A DNA stretch of 64,000 nt from Herminiimonas sp. (lineage in GTDB: Bacteria > Pseudomonadota > Gammaproteobacteria > Burkholderiales > Burkholderiaceae), in NCBI RefSeq assembly GCF_030655415.1, contig NZ_JAURVN010000002.1, forward strand, positions 468,817 through 532,816, written 5' to 3'. Below the pieces are notes generated by a model. That model ran no database searches. It saw nothing but the letters and a program-made list of their open reading frames with translations, and had not been told where the DNA came from. Below, one piece after another: positions 1 through 8,881 of the stretch. Numbering within the stretch: position 1 is the stretch's first letter; every line of letters begins with the position of its first letter. Made by a program: the position numbers and the translations under genes.

Positions 1-846
1 AGCGCGCAGGCACTGCAAAACAAAGCCTTGCGTGACGAGCACCTGCAACAAGCGCTGGAAACCAGCACGCACCGCAGCGCCCAGGAGACCCGCGAAGGGG
101 TGCAACTGCGGGCGGCGGGCTGGGCAACCGACGACCGCGACCCCACCGCGGCGCTGGCGCTGCTCAACGAGTTGCCACAAGGCACAGCGCGGCGCACGCT
201 GGCCCTGCGCATCAAACTGCGCGCCACGCAGCAGGCCAGGCAAACGCCGCAGGCGCTGGAAACCGCGCGTTTGCTGGCCAAGCACCGGGCGTTTTCGCCG
301 GCCGCCGCGCAAAGCCTTGTGCGCGGGCTGGCGCTGGAGTTATTGCGCGGTGCGCACGATCCGGCGCAGTTGCAAGCCGCCTGGTTGTCGCTCGATGCCA
401 ACGAGCGCGCCATGCCCGAGCTGGTGATTCATGCCGTCTCACGCCTGATGGCTTTGCACGGCGACGCCGATCTGGCCCGCGCCTGGCTGCTGCAGGTGTG
501 GGAGCCAGTGATGCAGCCGCGTTCGGAGATCGGCGACAACCTGCGCATCAAGCTGATCCAGGTGCTCGAAGCCGGGCTGGCGTCAATTGACGCCGCCTGG
601 CTGGCGCGTATTGAAACGGCGCAGCAACAGCGCCCGCGCGATGCCAACATGCAGTACCTGGCGGGCATGGCCTGCCTGAAGCGCCAACTCTGGGGCAAGG
701 CCCAGCAGTTGTTGTCCCAGGCTGTGCCGGCCTTGCAGGACGCCGGCTTGCACCGCAATGCCTGGCGCGCACTGGCGCTGCTGGCCGAGCAACGGGGCGA
801 TGAGGTGGCTGCGACGCAGGCTTACAAGCGGGCGGCTGAGGTTTAA
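1..846 (+). CDS. hemY: HemY-like protein, C-terminal part (5' end outside window)
   Basis: The frame is open from base 1 to the TAA at 844-846, so the start lies upstream of the window. About 280 codons remain. The protein is Ala/Leu/Gln-rich and helical, with tetratricopeptide-like periodicity (for example the stretch around MQYLAGMACLKRQLWGKAQQ). This fits the C-terminal half of HemY, the inner-membrane TPR protein usually encoded after hemC-hemD-hemX and linked to haem biosynthesis. Its exact role is unsettled in the family. The membrane anchors would be in the missing N-terminal part. It is convergent with rne and shares a terminator with it. The assignment rests on sequence character and the known neighbourhood, so HemY is likely but not proven. 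Confidence 0.7.
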   Translation, partial: SAQALQNKALRDEHLQQALETSTHRSAQETREGVQLRAAGWATDDRDPTAALALLNELPQGTARRTLALRIKLRATQQARQTPQALETARLLAKHRAFSPAAAQSLVRGLALELLRGAHDPAQLQAAWLSLDANERAMPELVIHAVSRLMALHGDADLARAWLLQVWEPVMQPRSEIGDNLRIKLIQVLEAGLASIDAAWLARIETAQQQRPRDANMQYLAGMACLKRQLWGKAQQLLSQAVPALQDAGLHRNAWRALALLAEQRGDEVAATQAYKRAAEV

Positions 847-927
847 TTTTCCTCAGCCAGTTCGCGCTGCGTTTGTCGAAGGCCGTTGCCAGCTTTGCCT
901 GCGTAGTGCTTCCGGCAAGCCGCACCC

Positions 928-955
928 AAAAAAAGGCAGCCCGAAAGCTGCCTTT
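928..955 (-). terminator. Rho-independent terminator of rne (probably bidirectional with hemY)
   Basis: A perfect 9-bp stem AAAGGCAGC/GCTGCCTTT (932-940 and 947-955) closes a 6-base loop. On the minus strand it is followed by seven T residues (complement of 928-934), a textbook intrinsic terminator for rne. The plus-strand side has only TTT, so it is weaker for hemY. Confidence 0.85.
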
Positions 956-976
956 GATCGTTGAAATGCCAAGCCA

Positions 977-3900
977 TCACTGGCTGTGCAATGACCCCGT
1001 GCGTTCACCTGCTGCCGGCGCGGCAGGCTGCTCAAACGGCAGGGTCATGCTGCGCAGGTCGCGTTTGGTTTCGACCAGCACCAGCGGACCGGCGTCCAAT
1101 TGGGGCGCCGGCGGACGTTCGCGCGGGACATGACTCGGTTTGGCTTCGGCGGCCATGGCGGCTTGTGCTTCGGCGATTTTTCCGGCGTCCGAGTGGACCC
1201 ATTGCAAACCGGAAGCGCTGGCCACCTGGGCCAGGTCCTGCAGCGGTAAATCGAAGGACTGGACTTTCGGCAGGGCGCGGGCTGTGGGCGCAGCAGCAAG
1301 TACCACGATGGCCGGGACCGGTGTCGGCACCCCAGGTGCGGCCGGCTCGGCTTGGGCCGGCTCCCTATTTGCCATCAATTCAGTTGCTACTTGCGCACGT
1401 TCCGCAGGGGCTGTTGCCTGATTTTCCTCAAAATTTTTGGCTGGAGCGGCGCCACGGTCGGTCGCTGCGATGCCCTCAGCCGTGCCCTCGGCAGACGACT
1501 CGCCGCGCTCTGAACGCTCACGGCGGTCGCGGCCATAACGGTCACGGCTGCGGCGTTCACGCGGCTGGCGGTCCTGGCCTTCTTCCTGGCCCTCAGCGCG
1601 CGCCTGCATGTCGGTGGACGATGCCGGGAAGGCCGGGTTGCCGGCTTCGTCCAAGCCCGCCACGACGCCGGGGTGGGCGGCGTCAAAGCTGTCGGCCTGG
1701 GTGCCGGTGATCGGTGCGTTGCCGCCATCGGGGCGCTCGTCACGGCGTTCGTTGCGACGGCCATTGCCGCGCTCGCCACGTTCACGGCGGCCCCCCTGGC
1801 CTTCAGCGCGGGCTTCGTTGCGGCCGCCTTGCTGGCGTTCGCCTTCCTGTCCGGCGTCTGCAGGACGTTCCTGGCGCTGGGGGATGTCGCCGCCGGCCAT
1901 GGCCGCGGCCATGGCGGCCTGGTTGGCCAGAGCGAGGTTCTGCTGTTCTGCGTCACGCGGGGCGGCGCGTTCACCGCGTTCACCACCACGCTCGCCACGG
2001 CCACGGCGGCTGCGCTCGCCACGTTCGCCGCGGCCTTCGCTGCCGCCCTGGCCTTCAGGACGTTCTGCGCGGTCTGCGCGCTCGGGACGTGCTTCACGGT
2101 TTTCGCCGGCGGGACGTTCCTGGCGCACGCCTTCAGCGCGGCCTTCGGTGCTGCGTTCACGGCGCTCACCGCCACGGCCTTCACCACGCTCGCCACCGCG
2201 GCCTTCGCCGCCACGACCTTCGCGCTGATCCGGGCGGCCTTCGCCGCGCGCTTCGCCACGTCCTTCACCGGCACGGCCACCCCGGCCACCGCGACGGCCA
2301 TCGCGGCCATCGCGGCCACCGCGTTCACCGCCACGCTCGCCGCGTTCACCGCGCTGCTGTTCGTCGCGACGGCCTTCGCCGCGCTCGTCTTTCCTGACTT
2401 CCTTGGCGGGCGCTGCGGCGGGTGCTGCTTCCTCGCCGACAAAGAAGGCCTTGAGCTTCGCGAAAAAGCTCTTCTCAGCCGGCGCTGCGACCACCGCGCG
2501 GACCGGTTGGGCAGCCACGGGCGCGGCCACCGGGACCGGTTTCGGAACGGCCTGCGGTGCCGGCGCGTCGGGCAGCACGCCCTTGATGACCGGCTCCTGC
2601 TTGTTGTGTTTTTCCTGGCTGCGGCGCGTGACGGTGGTCGGGTCTTCCATCTCTTCGGCCATCTTGTAGCTCGCTTCGATGTTGTCCAGGCGCGGGTCGT
2701 CGTGTTTGAGACGTTCGAGTTTGTAGTTCGGCGTTTCCAGGGTCTTGTTGGGCACCAGCAGCACATTGATGCGCTGCTTCATCTCGATTTTGGCGATCTC
2801 GGAGCGTTTTTCGTTCAGCAGGAAGGACGCCACATCGACCGGAACCTGGCACAGCACCGAGGCCGTGCTGTCTTTCATCGACTCTTCCTGGATGATGCGC
2901 AGGATCTGCAGCGCCGAGCTTTCGGTGTCACGGATGTGGCCGGAGCCGCCGCAACGCGGGCAGGGAATCGACGCGCCTTCCGACAGGGCAGGGCGCAGGC
3001 GCTGGCGGCTCATTTCCATCAGGCCGAACTTGCTGATGGTGCCGAACTGCACGCGTGCGCGGTCTTGCCGCAGCGCGTCGCGCAAACGGTTTTCGACATC
3101 GCGGCGGTTGCGCGACTCTTCCATGTCGATGAAGTCGATGACGATCAGGCCGCCCAGGTCGCGCAGGCGCATCTGGCGCGCCACTTCGTCGGCGGCTTCC
3201 AGGTTGGTGCGGGTGGCGGTCTCTTCGATGTCGCCGCCCTTGATGGCGCGGGCCGAGTTCACGTCCACCGAGACCAGCGCCTCGGTGTGGTCGATCACGA
3301 TCGCGCCGCCGGAAGGCAACTGCACGGTGCGGGCATAGGCCGACTCGATCTGGTGTTCGATCTGGAAGCGCGAGAACAGCGGCGCGTCGTCGCGGTAGCG
3401 CTTGACGCGGTGCTCATGCTCGGGCATCACATGGGCCATGAACTGCCTGGCTTGCTCGTAGACGTCGTCGGTGTCGAACAGGATGTCGCCGATGTCGCTG
3501 TTGAAGTAGTCGCGGATCGCGCGGATCACGAGGCTGGACTCCTGGTAAATCAGGAAAGCGCCTTTGCCCTCTTTGCCGGCGCCGTCAATCGCGGTCCACA
3601 GCTTGATCAGGTAATTCAGGTCCCACTGCAGCTCGGCCGCGCTGCGGCCGATGCCGGCGGTGCGCGCAATGATGCTGGCGCCGGCCGGGTATTCGAGCTG
3701 GTCCATCGCCTCCTTGAGTTCGGCCCGGTCATCGCCCTCGATGCGGCGGCTCACGCCACCGCCGCGCGGGTTGTTCGGCATCAGCACGACGTAGCGGCCG
3801 GCCAGGCTGACAAAGGTCGTCAGGGCCGCGCCCTTGTTGCCGCGCTCTTCTTTTTCGACCTGCACCAGGATTTCCTGGCCTTCGCGGATCACGTCCTGGA

Positions 3901-4165
3901 TGCGCGCCTGGCTGACCGACACGCCCTGGGCGAAGTACTGCTTGGAGATTTCCTTGAACGGCAAAAAGCCGTGGCGGTCCTCACCGTAGTCGACAAAACA
4001 GGCTTCGAGCGAAGGCTCGACACGTGTCACGACGGCCTTGTAAATGTTGCCCTTGCGCTGTTCGCGCCCTTCAATCTCGATTTCGTAGTCGAGGAGTTTT
4101 TGTCCGTCGACAATGGCCAGGCGGCGTTCTTCCGACTGGGTGGCATTGACCAGCATGCGTTTCAT
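977..4165 (-). CDS. rne: Ribonuclease E
   Basis: This is a 1062-aa RNase E, the 5'-end-sensing endoribonuclease that starts mRNA decay and processes rRNA and tRNA precursors. The start is the ATG at 4165 ([10 protein letters not shown]), preceded by GGAAA; it matches E. coli RNase E closely. In order it has an S1 RNA-binding domain (about residues 35-120), the catalytic region with the acidic pair in ALVSVDVNS and LIVIDFIDM (about 303 and 346 by alignment from memory to E. coli), and the zinc-link CPRCGG near 404. After about residue 520 comes a long low-complexity tail of Arg/Gly/Glu repeats ([12 protein letters not shown] and similar), then an Ala/Pro-rich end. The tail is presumably RNA- and partner-binding. 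The gene is divergent from rluC, as in E. coli. Confidence 0.96.
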   Translation of the reverse strand: MKRMLVNATQSEERRLAIVDGQKLLDYEIEIEGREQRKGNIYKAVVTRVEPSLEACFVDYGEDRHGFLPFKEISKQYFAQGVSVSQARIQDVIREGQEILVQVEKEERGNKGAALTTFVSLAGRYVVLMPNNPRGGGVSRRIEGDDRAELKEAMDQLEYPAGASIIARTAGIGRSAAELQWDLNYLIKLWTAIDGAGKEGKGAFLIYQESSLVIRAIRDYFNSDIGDILFDTDDVYEQARQFMAHVMPEHEHRVKRYRDDAPLFSRFQIEHQIESAYARTVQLPSGGAIVIDHTEALVSVDVNSARAIKGGDIEETATRTNLEAADEVARQMRLRDLGGLIVIDFIDMEESRNRRDVENRLRDALRQDRARVQFGTISKFGLMEMSRQRLRPALSEGASIPCPRCGGSGHIRDTESSALQILRIIQEESMKDSTASVLCQVPVDVASFLLNEKRSEIAKIEMKQRINVLLVPNKTLETPNYKLERLKHDDPRLDNIEASYKMAEEMEDPTTVTRRSQEKHNKQEPVIKGVLPDAPAPQAVPKPVPVAAPVAAQPVRAVVAAPAEKSFFAKLKAFFVGEEAAPAAAPAKEVRKDERGEGRRDEQQRGERGERGGERGGRDGRDGRRGGRGGRAGEGRGEARGEGRPDQREGRGGEGRGGERGEGRGGERRERSTEGRAEGVRQERPAGENREARPERADRAERPEGQGGSEGRGERGERSRRGRGERGGERGERAAPRDAEQQNLALANQAAMAAAMAGGDIPQRQERPADAGQEGERQQGGRNEARAEGQGGRRERGERGNGRRNERRDERPDGGNAPITGTQADSFDAAHPGVVAGLDEAGNPAFPASSTDMQARAEGQEEGQDRQPRERRSRDRYGRDRRERSERGESSAEGTAEGIAATDRGAAPAKNFEENQATAPAERAQVATELMANREPAQAEPAAPGVPTPVPAIVVLAAAPTARALPKVQSFDLPLQDLAQVASASGLQWVHSDAGKIAEAQAAMAAEAKPSHVPRERPPAPQLDAGPLVLVETKRDLRSMTLPFEQPAAPAAGERTGSLHSQ

Positions 4166-4358
4166 GGGGTTTCCTTCGTTCTTCTCTGTCTCAAACATCA
4201 CTGCCCGAAAAACGGGCAAACGACGCCGGGAGCAGACGCTGTGCGAACGTGGGGAATTGCCGGAGAGCTTTTGACGCGCTATGGCGACTGAAATAATCAG
4301 TCAGCCGAGCGGTCTGGGCGTAGGCGCGTGGATGGGGCGAGTCGGGGTCTGACAGGTG

Positions 4359-4408
4359 TTTGCTACCAAAACAGTAGCTGCTTGCGCCCGTGAAACAAGG
4401 GCTGGCGG
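4359..4408. repeat. Short dispersed repeat with GCTAC/GTAGC hairpin
   Basis: GCTAC (4362-4366) and GTAGC (4374-4378) form a small hairpin followed by CTTGCGCCCGT. The 17-mer at 4375-4391 recurs with one mismatch inside trpF (51623-51639). It looks like a short genome-wide repeat, lying in the rne leader. Confidence 0.45.
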
Positions 4409-4521
4409 CTGATCCATGCCTGAAAGCGGGGCTAAAAAGCGCCGCAGGCACAGATACATCAGTCCAACCAGTGTTGTTGTCAAAGGGCTACCCATTCAAA
4501 GACCAGATTTCACCTGGATCC

Positions 4522-4546
4522 GTGTCCAGCCCGTGGGGCTGGACAC
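4522..4546 (-). promoter_or_regulatory. Perfect 11-bp hairpin in the rne leader
   Basis: GTGTCCAGCCC (4522-4532) and GGGCTGGACAC (4536-4546) are perfect inverted repeats separated by 3 bases. There is no T tract, so it is not a terminator. In the rne leader RNA it would be a very stable stem-loop, about 360 nt before the rne start. By analogy with E. coli rne autoregulatory stem-loops it could be an RNase E target; that is inference. Confidence 0.5.
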
Positions 4547-4750
4547 ATCGTATTCCGTAGTTGTATTCGCATAACGTCGACTCGTCTGCACTGCATTTTT
4601 CCGCCGCGGGGTGCCTGGCACCGTGCGCTTGCGGGCAATTGCTGCCAGTGGCGTCGACCTTCCAGCAAGGCTGTTGGCAGTGGGTTGATGGGTGTGTGGA
4701 CTAAACTCCCAGACAAATCAACCACTTACAGCTTGTCGCTAGTGAAACAC

Positions 4751-4756
4751 ATTATA
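4751..4756 (-). promoter_or_regulatory. Possible rne promoter -10 (TATAAT, minus strand)
   Basis: The minus strand reads CGCCTATAATGTG. The -10 is perfect, but no good -35 is seen 16-18 bases upstream. It would give an rne leader of about 580 nt. Confidence 0.3.
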
Positions 4757-4855
4757 GGCGCAGGTTCAGGTAAAACACGCCGTCCGGGTAAACCCCTGAC
4801 GGCGGCTGTGCCTGACCGCCCAAGTCCCCCAACGCCCCCGCAAGCCCTGTCGGAC

Positions 4856-5908
4856 ATGCCGGACATGCCGGACATGCCCGCGAAAGCGGCCCCGCAGGCG
4901 ACGCTGGTGACAGTGGACGCTGACTTGGCGGGCCAGCGCCTGGACAACTTCCTGATCCGCCAGCTCAAGGGCGTGCCCAAAACCCACGTCTACCGCATCA
5001 TCCGCAGCGGCGAAGTGCGCATCAACAAGGGCAGGGCGCAGGCCGACACCCGGGTCGAGGCCGGCGACATCGTGCGCCTGCCGCCGGTGCGCACCTCGGA
5101 GCGGGCGGACGACAAGGCCCGGGCCATGGCGGCCCTGGTGGCCCGGCATGGGGCGGCGTCGAGCATCGGCGGTTTTGCGCCATCGCGGGAATTTCCCATC
5201 CTGTTTGAAGACGAACACTTGCTGGCCATCGCCAAACCGGCCGGCGTGGCCGTGCATGGCGGCAGCGGCGTGGCGTTTGGCGTGATCGAGCAGTTGCGCA
5301 TGGCGCGGCCCGAGGCGAAATTTCTGGAGCTGGTGCATCGGCTGGACCGCGAGACCAGCGGCATTTTGCTGATCGCCAAAAAAAGAGTGGCCTTGAGAAA
5401 CCTGCAGGAGCAGTTTCGCGAGCGTGAAACCGACAAGATTTACCTGGCGCTGGTCAGCGGGGCCTGGCCGGTCAACAAAAAAGTGCTGGACGAGCCGCTG
5501 CAAAAATATTTACTGCCCGACGGCGAGCGCCGGGTCCAGGTGGTGGGCAAGGAGCACCCGGACGGCATGCGGGCGGTGACGCTGGTCAAGGCCAAGGCGG
5601 CGCTGTCTTTGCCGGGGCGTGTTTTCACGCTGCTCGAAGTCACCCTCAAGACCGGCCGCACCCACCAGATCCGCGTGCATCTGGCCAGCGAGGGCCATCC
5701 GATTGCCGGCGACGACAAATACGGCGACTTCGAACTGAACAAAGCCTTGCAAAAAGAAGCCGCCGGTGCGGCCCTCAAACGCATGTTTCTTCACGCCTGG
5801 CGGTTAAAGTTCACGCATCCGTCCAGCGGCAAACGCATTGACCTGCTGGCCGCGCTTCCCCCCGATCTTGAGAGTTTTATTGCCCATGCAACACCCATTG
5901 ACCTTTGA
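4856..5908 (+). CDS. rluC: 23S rRNA pseudouridine synthase RluC-type
   Basis: This RluA-family pseudouridine synthase has an N-terminal S4 RNA-binding domain (GQRLDNFLIRQLKGVP...VYRIIRSGEVRINKGR) and a catalytic domain with the signature HRLDRETSGIL, whose Asp is the nucleophile. It ends with the family's RTHQIRVHL motif. RluC modifies U955, U2504 and U2580 of 23S rRNA in E. coli; the same sites are inferred here. I chose the ATG at 4856 (350 aa), the first of three in a tandem ATGCCGGAC repeat. The frame is open back to 4685, but that stretch is not family-like. It is divergent from rne, and the next gene overlaps its 3' end by 23 bases, suggesting one transcript. Confidence 0.9.
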   Translation: MPDMPDMPAKAAPQATLVTVDADLAGQRLDNFLIRQLKGVPKTHVYRIIRSGEVRINKGRAQADTRVEAGDIVRLPPVRTSERADDKARAMAALVARHGAASSIGGFAPSREFPILFEDEHLLAIAKPAGVAVHGGSGVAFGVIEQLRMARPEAKFLELVHRLDRETSGILLIAKKRVALRNLQEQFRERETDKIYLALVSGAWPVNKKVLDEPLQKYLLPDGERRVQVVGKEHPDGMRAVTLVKAKAALSLPGRVFTLLEVTLKTGRTHQIRVHLASEGHPIAGDDKYGDFELNKALQKEAAGAALKRMFLHAWRLKFTHPSSGKRIDLLAALPPDLESFIAHATPIDL

Positions 5909-6548
5909 CCTGATTGCCTTCGACTGGGACGGCACGCTGTTTGACTCCACCAAAATCATCGTGCGCTGCATCCAGGCGGCCGTGCGCGACGTGGGCGGCA
6001 CCGTGCCCACGGACGAGGCGGCCGGGTATGTGATCGGCCTGGGGCTGATGCAGGCGCTGGCCCACGCCGCGCCGGACGTGCCAAAGCACAAATACCCCGA
6101 ACTCGGCGCGCGCTATCGCCACCACTACATCGGGCACCAGAACGACATCAGCCTGTTTGACGGGGTGCTGTCGCTGCTGGGCGCGCTGAAGGCGCGCGGT
6201 CACACGCTGACGGTGGCGACCGGCAAAAGCCGCGCGGGGCTGGACGAGGCCCTGCGCGCGGTGGAGCTCAAGGGCCGCTTTGACGGCTCGCGCACGGCCG
6301 ATGAAACCGCTGGCAAGCCGCACCCGCGCATGCTGCACGAGCTGATGGAAGAATTTGGCGTGAGCCCGGAGCGCACGCTGATGATTGGCGACACCACACA
6401 TGACCTGCAGATGGCGCTCAACGCCGGCTGCGCCAGCGTCGGTGTGAGTTATGGGGCGCATCAGAGTACTGATTTTGGCGTACACAAACCGCGCTTCATC
6501 GCGCATTCCGTGCAGGAGTTGCACGACTGGCTGCTCCAGAACGCATAG
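5886..6548 (+). CDS. HAD-superfamily hydrolase, phosphoglycolate phosphatase-like
   Basis: A 220-aa HAD subfamily IA phosphatase. Motif I is FDWDGTLFDST (nucleophile Asp and acid Asp), motif II lies near TVATGKSRAGL, the Lys is in GKPHP, and motif IV is IGDTTHDLQMALNAG. A cap insertion lies between motifs I and II. The ATG at 5886 overlaps the rluC end by 23 bases, and the downstream Rieske gene starts 1 base after its stop. A HAD gene of this kind commonly follows rluC in betaproteobacteria. The substrate cannot be read from sequence; Gph-like 2-phosphoglycolate hydrolysis is one option. Confidence 0.85.
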   Translation: MQHPLTFDLIAFDWDGTLFDSTKIIVRCIQAAVRDVGGTVPTDEAAGYVIGLGLMQALAHAAPDVPKHKYPELGARYRHHYIGHQNDISLFDGVLSLLGALKARGHTLTVATGKSRAGLDEALRAVELKGRFDGSRTADETAGKPHPRMLHELMEEFGVSPERTLMIGDTTHDLQMALNAGCASVGVSYGAHQSTDFGVHKPRFIAHSVQELHDWLLQNA

Positions 6549-6549
6549 C

Positions 6550-6939
6550 ATGGCGATCCCTGCGCCGGATCCGGCAAACGCCTCCATTGCCCTGTGCCGG
6601 GCCAGCGATCTGGCCGAAGGTGGCGAGGCCGTGCCTTTCGATGTCAGCTACGCCGGTCAGACCTGCCGCGCTTTTGCGATCCGTTTTGAAGGCCGGCCCC
6701 ACGCTTACCTGAACCGCTGCACCCACGTGGCGATGGAACTGGACTGGCAGCCGAATCGGGTGTTTGACGACAGCGGGCAGTGGCTGCTGTGCGCCAGTCA
6801 TGGCGCCGCCTACCGGCCCGACACGGGCGAGTGCAGCGGCGGGCCTTGCCATGGCGGGCTGGTCAAAATCAGTCTGTCTGAACGGGATGGCCTTGTTTTT
6901 TGGCACGCTTCCTACCAACTCAAGGCAATCGAGTTCTAG
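6550..6939 (+). CDS. Small Rieske [2Fe-2S] protein
   Basis: A 129-aa stand-alone Rieske domain. The two cluster-binding motifs are present: CTHVAMELDW (Cys-x-His) and CASHGAAY (Cys-x2-His), with a Gly/Pro-rich stretch GECSGGPCHGG closing the cluster loop. There is no signal peptide or catalytic partner domain, so it is a soluble electron carrier or redox sensor like the small ferredoxins of dioxygenase systems. No oxygenase lies nearby; its partner is unknown. It starts 1 base after the HAD gene and is 16 bases from the S49 peptidase gene, so all are probably co-transcribed. Confidence 0.85.
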   Translation: MAIPAPDPANASIALCRASDLAEGGEAVPFDVSYAGQTCRAFAIRFEGRPHAYLNRCTHVAMELDWQPNRVFDDSGQWLLCASHGAAYRPDTGECSGGPCHGGLVKISLSERDGLVFWHASYQLKAIEF

Positions 6940-6955
6940 GGCCTAAACTACCCTT

Positions 6956-8011
6956 ATGAATGATTCAAACCGCCCCGCCCCGTCCGATAGCCCGGACTAC
7001 CAGCCAGATCGGCCGCCAGTCCTTGACGAAACTATGCAGACAGCTCCTGAAAATATAGCAAACCGCGGCGCCAGAACCGATCCTGCGGCCAGCCCCGGAT
7101 GGGAGCGCGCGACGCTCGAAAAGCTGGCCTATGCGTCGCTGAACGAGCAAAAAACCGCGCGCCGCTGGAGAACCTTTGTGCGCCTGTCCTGGCTGGCGTT
7201 TTTTGTGTTTCTGGTGGGGTTGGCGATGCATCGCGGCACACCCACCGTCAGCGGACCGCATACCGCGGTGATCGAGATCAAGGGCGAGATTGCCGCCGGC
7301 TCCGAGGCCAGTGCCGAGTTTGTCAATGCCGCGCTGCGCGCCGCTTTTGAAGACACAGGCGCCAAAGCCGTGGTGTTGCTGATCAATTCGCCCGGCGGCA
7401 GCCCGGTGCAGGCCGGCATGATGAACGACGAAATTGTTCGTCTGAAGACCAAACACAAAAAGCCGGTGTATGCCGTGGTCGAAGAAACCTGCGCGTCGGC
7501 CGCGTATTACATTGCCGCGTCGACCGACAGGATATTTGTCGACAAGGCCAGCATCGTGGGTAGTATCGGCGTATTGATGGACGGCTTTGGATTCACCGGC
7601 CTGATGGACAAAGTGGGTGTGGAGCGACGGCTGATGACGGCCGGCGAAAACAAGGGCTTTCTCGACCCGTTCAGTCCGCAAACCGACAAGCAGCGTGTTT
7701 ATGCCCAGGCCATGCTCGACCAGATTCACCAGCAGTTCATCACGGTGGTCAAGACCGGCCGCGGCAAGCGCCTGAAGGAAAAGCCCGAGATGTTCAGCGG
7801 CCTGTTCTGGACCGGCCAGCAGGCGATCGAGCTGGGCCTGGCGGACCAGTTGGGCACGTTGGAATATGTGGCCCGCGAGATTGTCAAGGCCGAAGACATC
7901 ATTGACTACACCCGCCGCGAAAACGTGGCTGAGCGCCTGGCCAAGAAATTTGGCGCGGCCATCGGTAACGGCGCGATGACGGCGTTCAAGGCGATACCGG
8001 CGATTCGCTAG
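6956..8011 (+). CDS. sppA: S49-family signal peptide peptidase, SppA-like
   Basis: A 351-aa short-form SppA. A cytoplasmic N-terminal region of about 70 residues is followed by one transmembrane helix (WLAFFVFLVGLAM) and a periplasmic S49 domain. The likely serine nucleophile is in ETCASAAYYIA and the general-base Lys in GENKGFLDPF, matching the Ser/Lys dyad of Bacillus SppA; GSIGVLMDGFGF is a conserved core segment. The enzyme would cleave signal peptides left in the inner membrane. It is the last gene of the rluC operon, and a dispersed repeat follows directly. Confidence 0.88.
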   Translation: MNDSNRPAPSDSPDYQPDRPPVLDETMQTAPENIANRGARTDPAASPGWERATLEKLAYASLNEQKTARRWRTFVRLSWLAFFVFLVGLAMHRGTPTVSGPHTAVIEIKGEIAAGSEASAEFVNAALRAAFEDTGAKAVVLLINSPGGSPVQAGMMNDEIVRLKTKHKKPVYAVVEETCASAAYYIAASTDRIFVDKASIVGSIGVLMDGFGFTGLMDKVGVERRLMTAGENKGFLDPFSPQTDKQRVYAQAMLDQIHQQFITVVKTGRGKRLKEKPEMFSGLFWTGQQAIELGLADQLGTLEYVAREIVKAEDIIDYTRRENVAERLAKKFGAAIGNGAMTAFKAIPAIR

Positions 8012-8023
8012 GCCCATGTTCTC

Positions 8024-8100
8024 GCCCCCACTCTTGCCACTGCGTGTGCTGCGCTGCCCCCCGAGGGGGGCTGTGCTTGCTCGGGGCGGCCCTTCGCTGC
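8024..8100 (+). repeat. Dispersed 84-bp-type C/G-rich repeat, diverged copy
   Basis: Begins GCCCCCAC, has the hallmark TGCCCCCCGAGGGGGG inverted block, and ends GGGGCGGCCC. It lies 13 bases after the sppA stop, between two convergent genes. It is the same family as copies near 26.3, 28.9, 46.2 and 63.9 kb. Confidence 0.65.
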
Positions 8101-8116
8101 GCACTCGCCGACAGTG

Positions 8117-8881
8117 TCAGCGGCCTATGCAAAAAACCGTGGGCAGGCCCAGCGCCGCGCCGCCCTTGTCGCGCTTCCAATTGCTGACCTGCGCGCTGCG
8201 CGACCAGCCGCTGGCCATCGTCAGGCCGCAGCTCAAAGCCAACCGGGTGCCCGGTTGCAGGGTCTGCAGCAGCGCCTGCAGCAGGGCGGTGTTGCGGTAG
8301 GGCGTTTCAATGAAAATCTGCGTCTGGCCGGTCTTCAGCGCCAGTGATTCGAGTTCGCGGATGCGCTGGCTGCGTTCGCCGCCGTCCTGCGGCAGGTAGC
8401 CGACAAACGCAAAGTTTTGGCCGTTCAGGCCGCTGGCGCTCAGGGCCAGCATCAGGGACATCGGCCCGACCAGCGGCAGCACCTGCAGGCCCAGGTCGTG
8501 GGCGGCGCGCACCACCGACGAACCCGGGTCGGCAATCGCCGGCATGCCGGCTTCGCTGACCAGACCGATGTCGCGGCCTGTGAGGGCCGGTTGCAACAGG
8601 GGTCGGGCATCGAAGTTGCCGCCATGGTCGCCTTTTTTGTGTACCTCGCGCGGCAGCTCTTGAATCTGTTGCAATTGCACGGCTTGCTGCAACGGCTGCA
8701 CTTCATTGACCCGCTTGAGGTAGGCGCGTGTGCTTTTGGCGTTTTCGCAAATCCAGCAGGACAGCGCGGCGGCTCGCTGCAGCGTGGCCAGCGGCATCAC
8801 GTCCTGGATGGGCGTTTGAACATCGCAGCCGAAATCCAACGGCGCGGGCACCAGGTAGAGCTTGCCTTTGACGCTGCTCAT
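8117..8881 (-). CDS. SAM-dependent methyltransferase, tetrapyrrole-methylase/RsmI-like
   Basis: A 254-aa protein beginning MSSVKGKLYLVPAPLDFG, a variant of the RsmI start. Family motifs include the S-adenosylmethionine-binding segment GLVSEAGMPAIADPGS and the proline-rich VLPLVGPMSLMLALSASG. RsmI 2'-O-methylates C1402 of 16S rRNA, but this protein is a shorter, diverged relative (YraL-like paralogue) and its substrate is unproven. It overlaps the Maf gene by 4 bases (ATGA), so the two are translationally coupled. RsmI proper is elsewhere or absent from the window. Confidence 0.75.
   Translation of the reverse strand: MSSVKGKLYLVPAPLDFGCDVQTPIQDVMPLATLQRAAALSCWICENAKSTRAYLKRVNEVQPLQQAVQLQQIQELPREVHKKGDHGGNFDARPLLQPALTGRDIGLVSEAGMPAIADPGSSVVRAAHDLGLQVLPLVGPMSLMLALSASGLNGQNFAFVGYLPQDGGERSQRIRELESLALKTGQTQIFIETPYRNTALLQALLQTLQPGTRLALSCGLTMASGWSRSAQVSNWKRDKGGAALGLPTVFCIGR

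Larger units (their letters stand above)
4166..4855. other. Long divergent rne/rluC intergenic region (rne leader)
   Basis: About 690 bases separate the rne start from the likely rluC start, with no convincing gene. The minus strand would carry a long rne 5' leader. It contains a perfect 11-bp hairpin (4522-4546), a short hairpin with a dispersed motif (4362-4391) and a TATAAT on the minus strand (4751-4756). In E. coli the same divergent pair is separated by a long rne leader through which RNase E controls its own mRNA; a similar role here is inferred. Confidence 0.6.

Noticed and set aside
1900..2400. Repetitive array in rne looking like a CRISPR
   Set aside because: The repeats are coding RG-rich codons in frame, have no regular spacer, and there are no cas genes.
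1673..4291. 872-codon open frame on the plus strand opposite rne
   Set aside because: It is antisense to a clear RNase E and its sequence has no known family; it is an effect of high GC and the repetitive RG codons.
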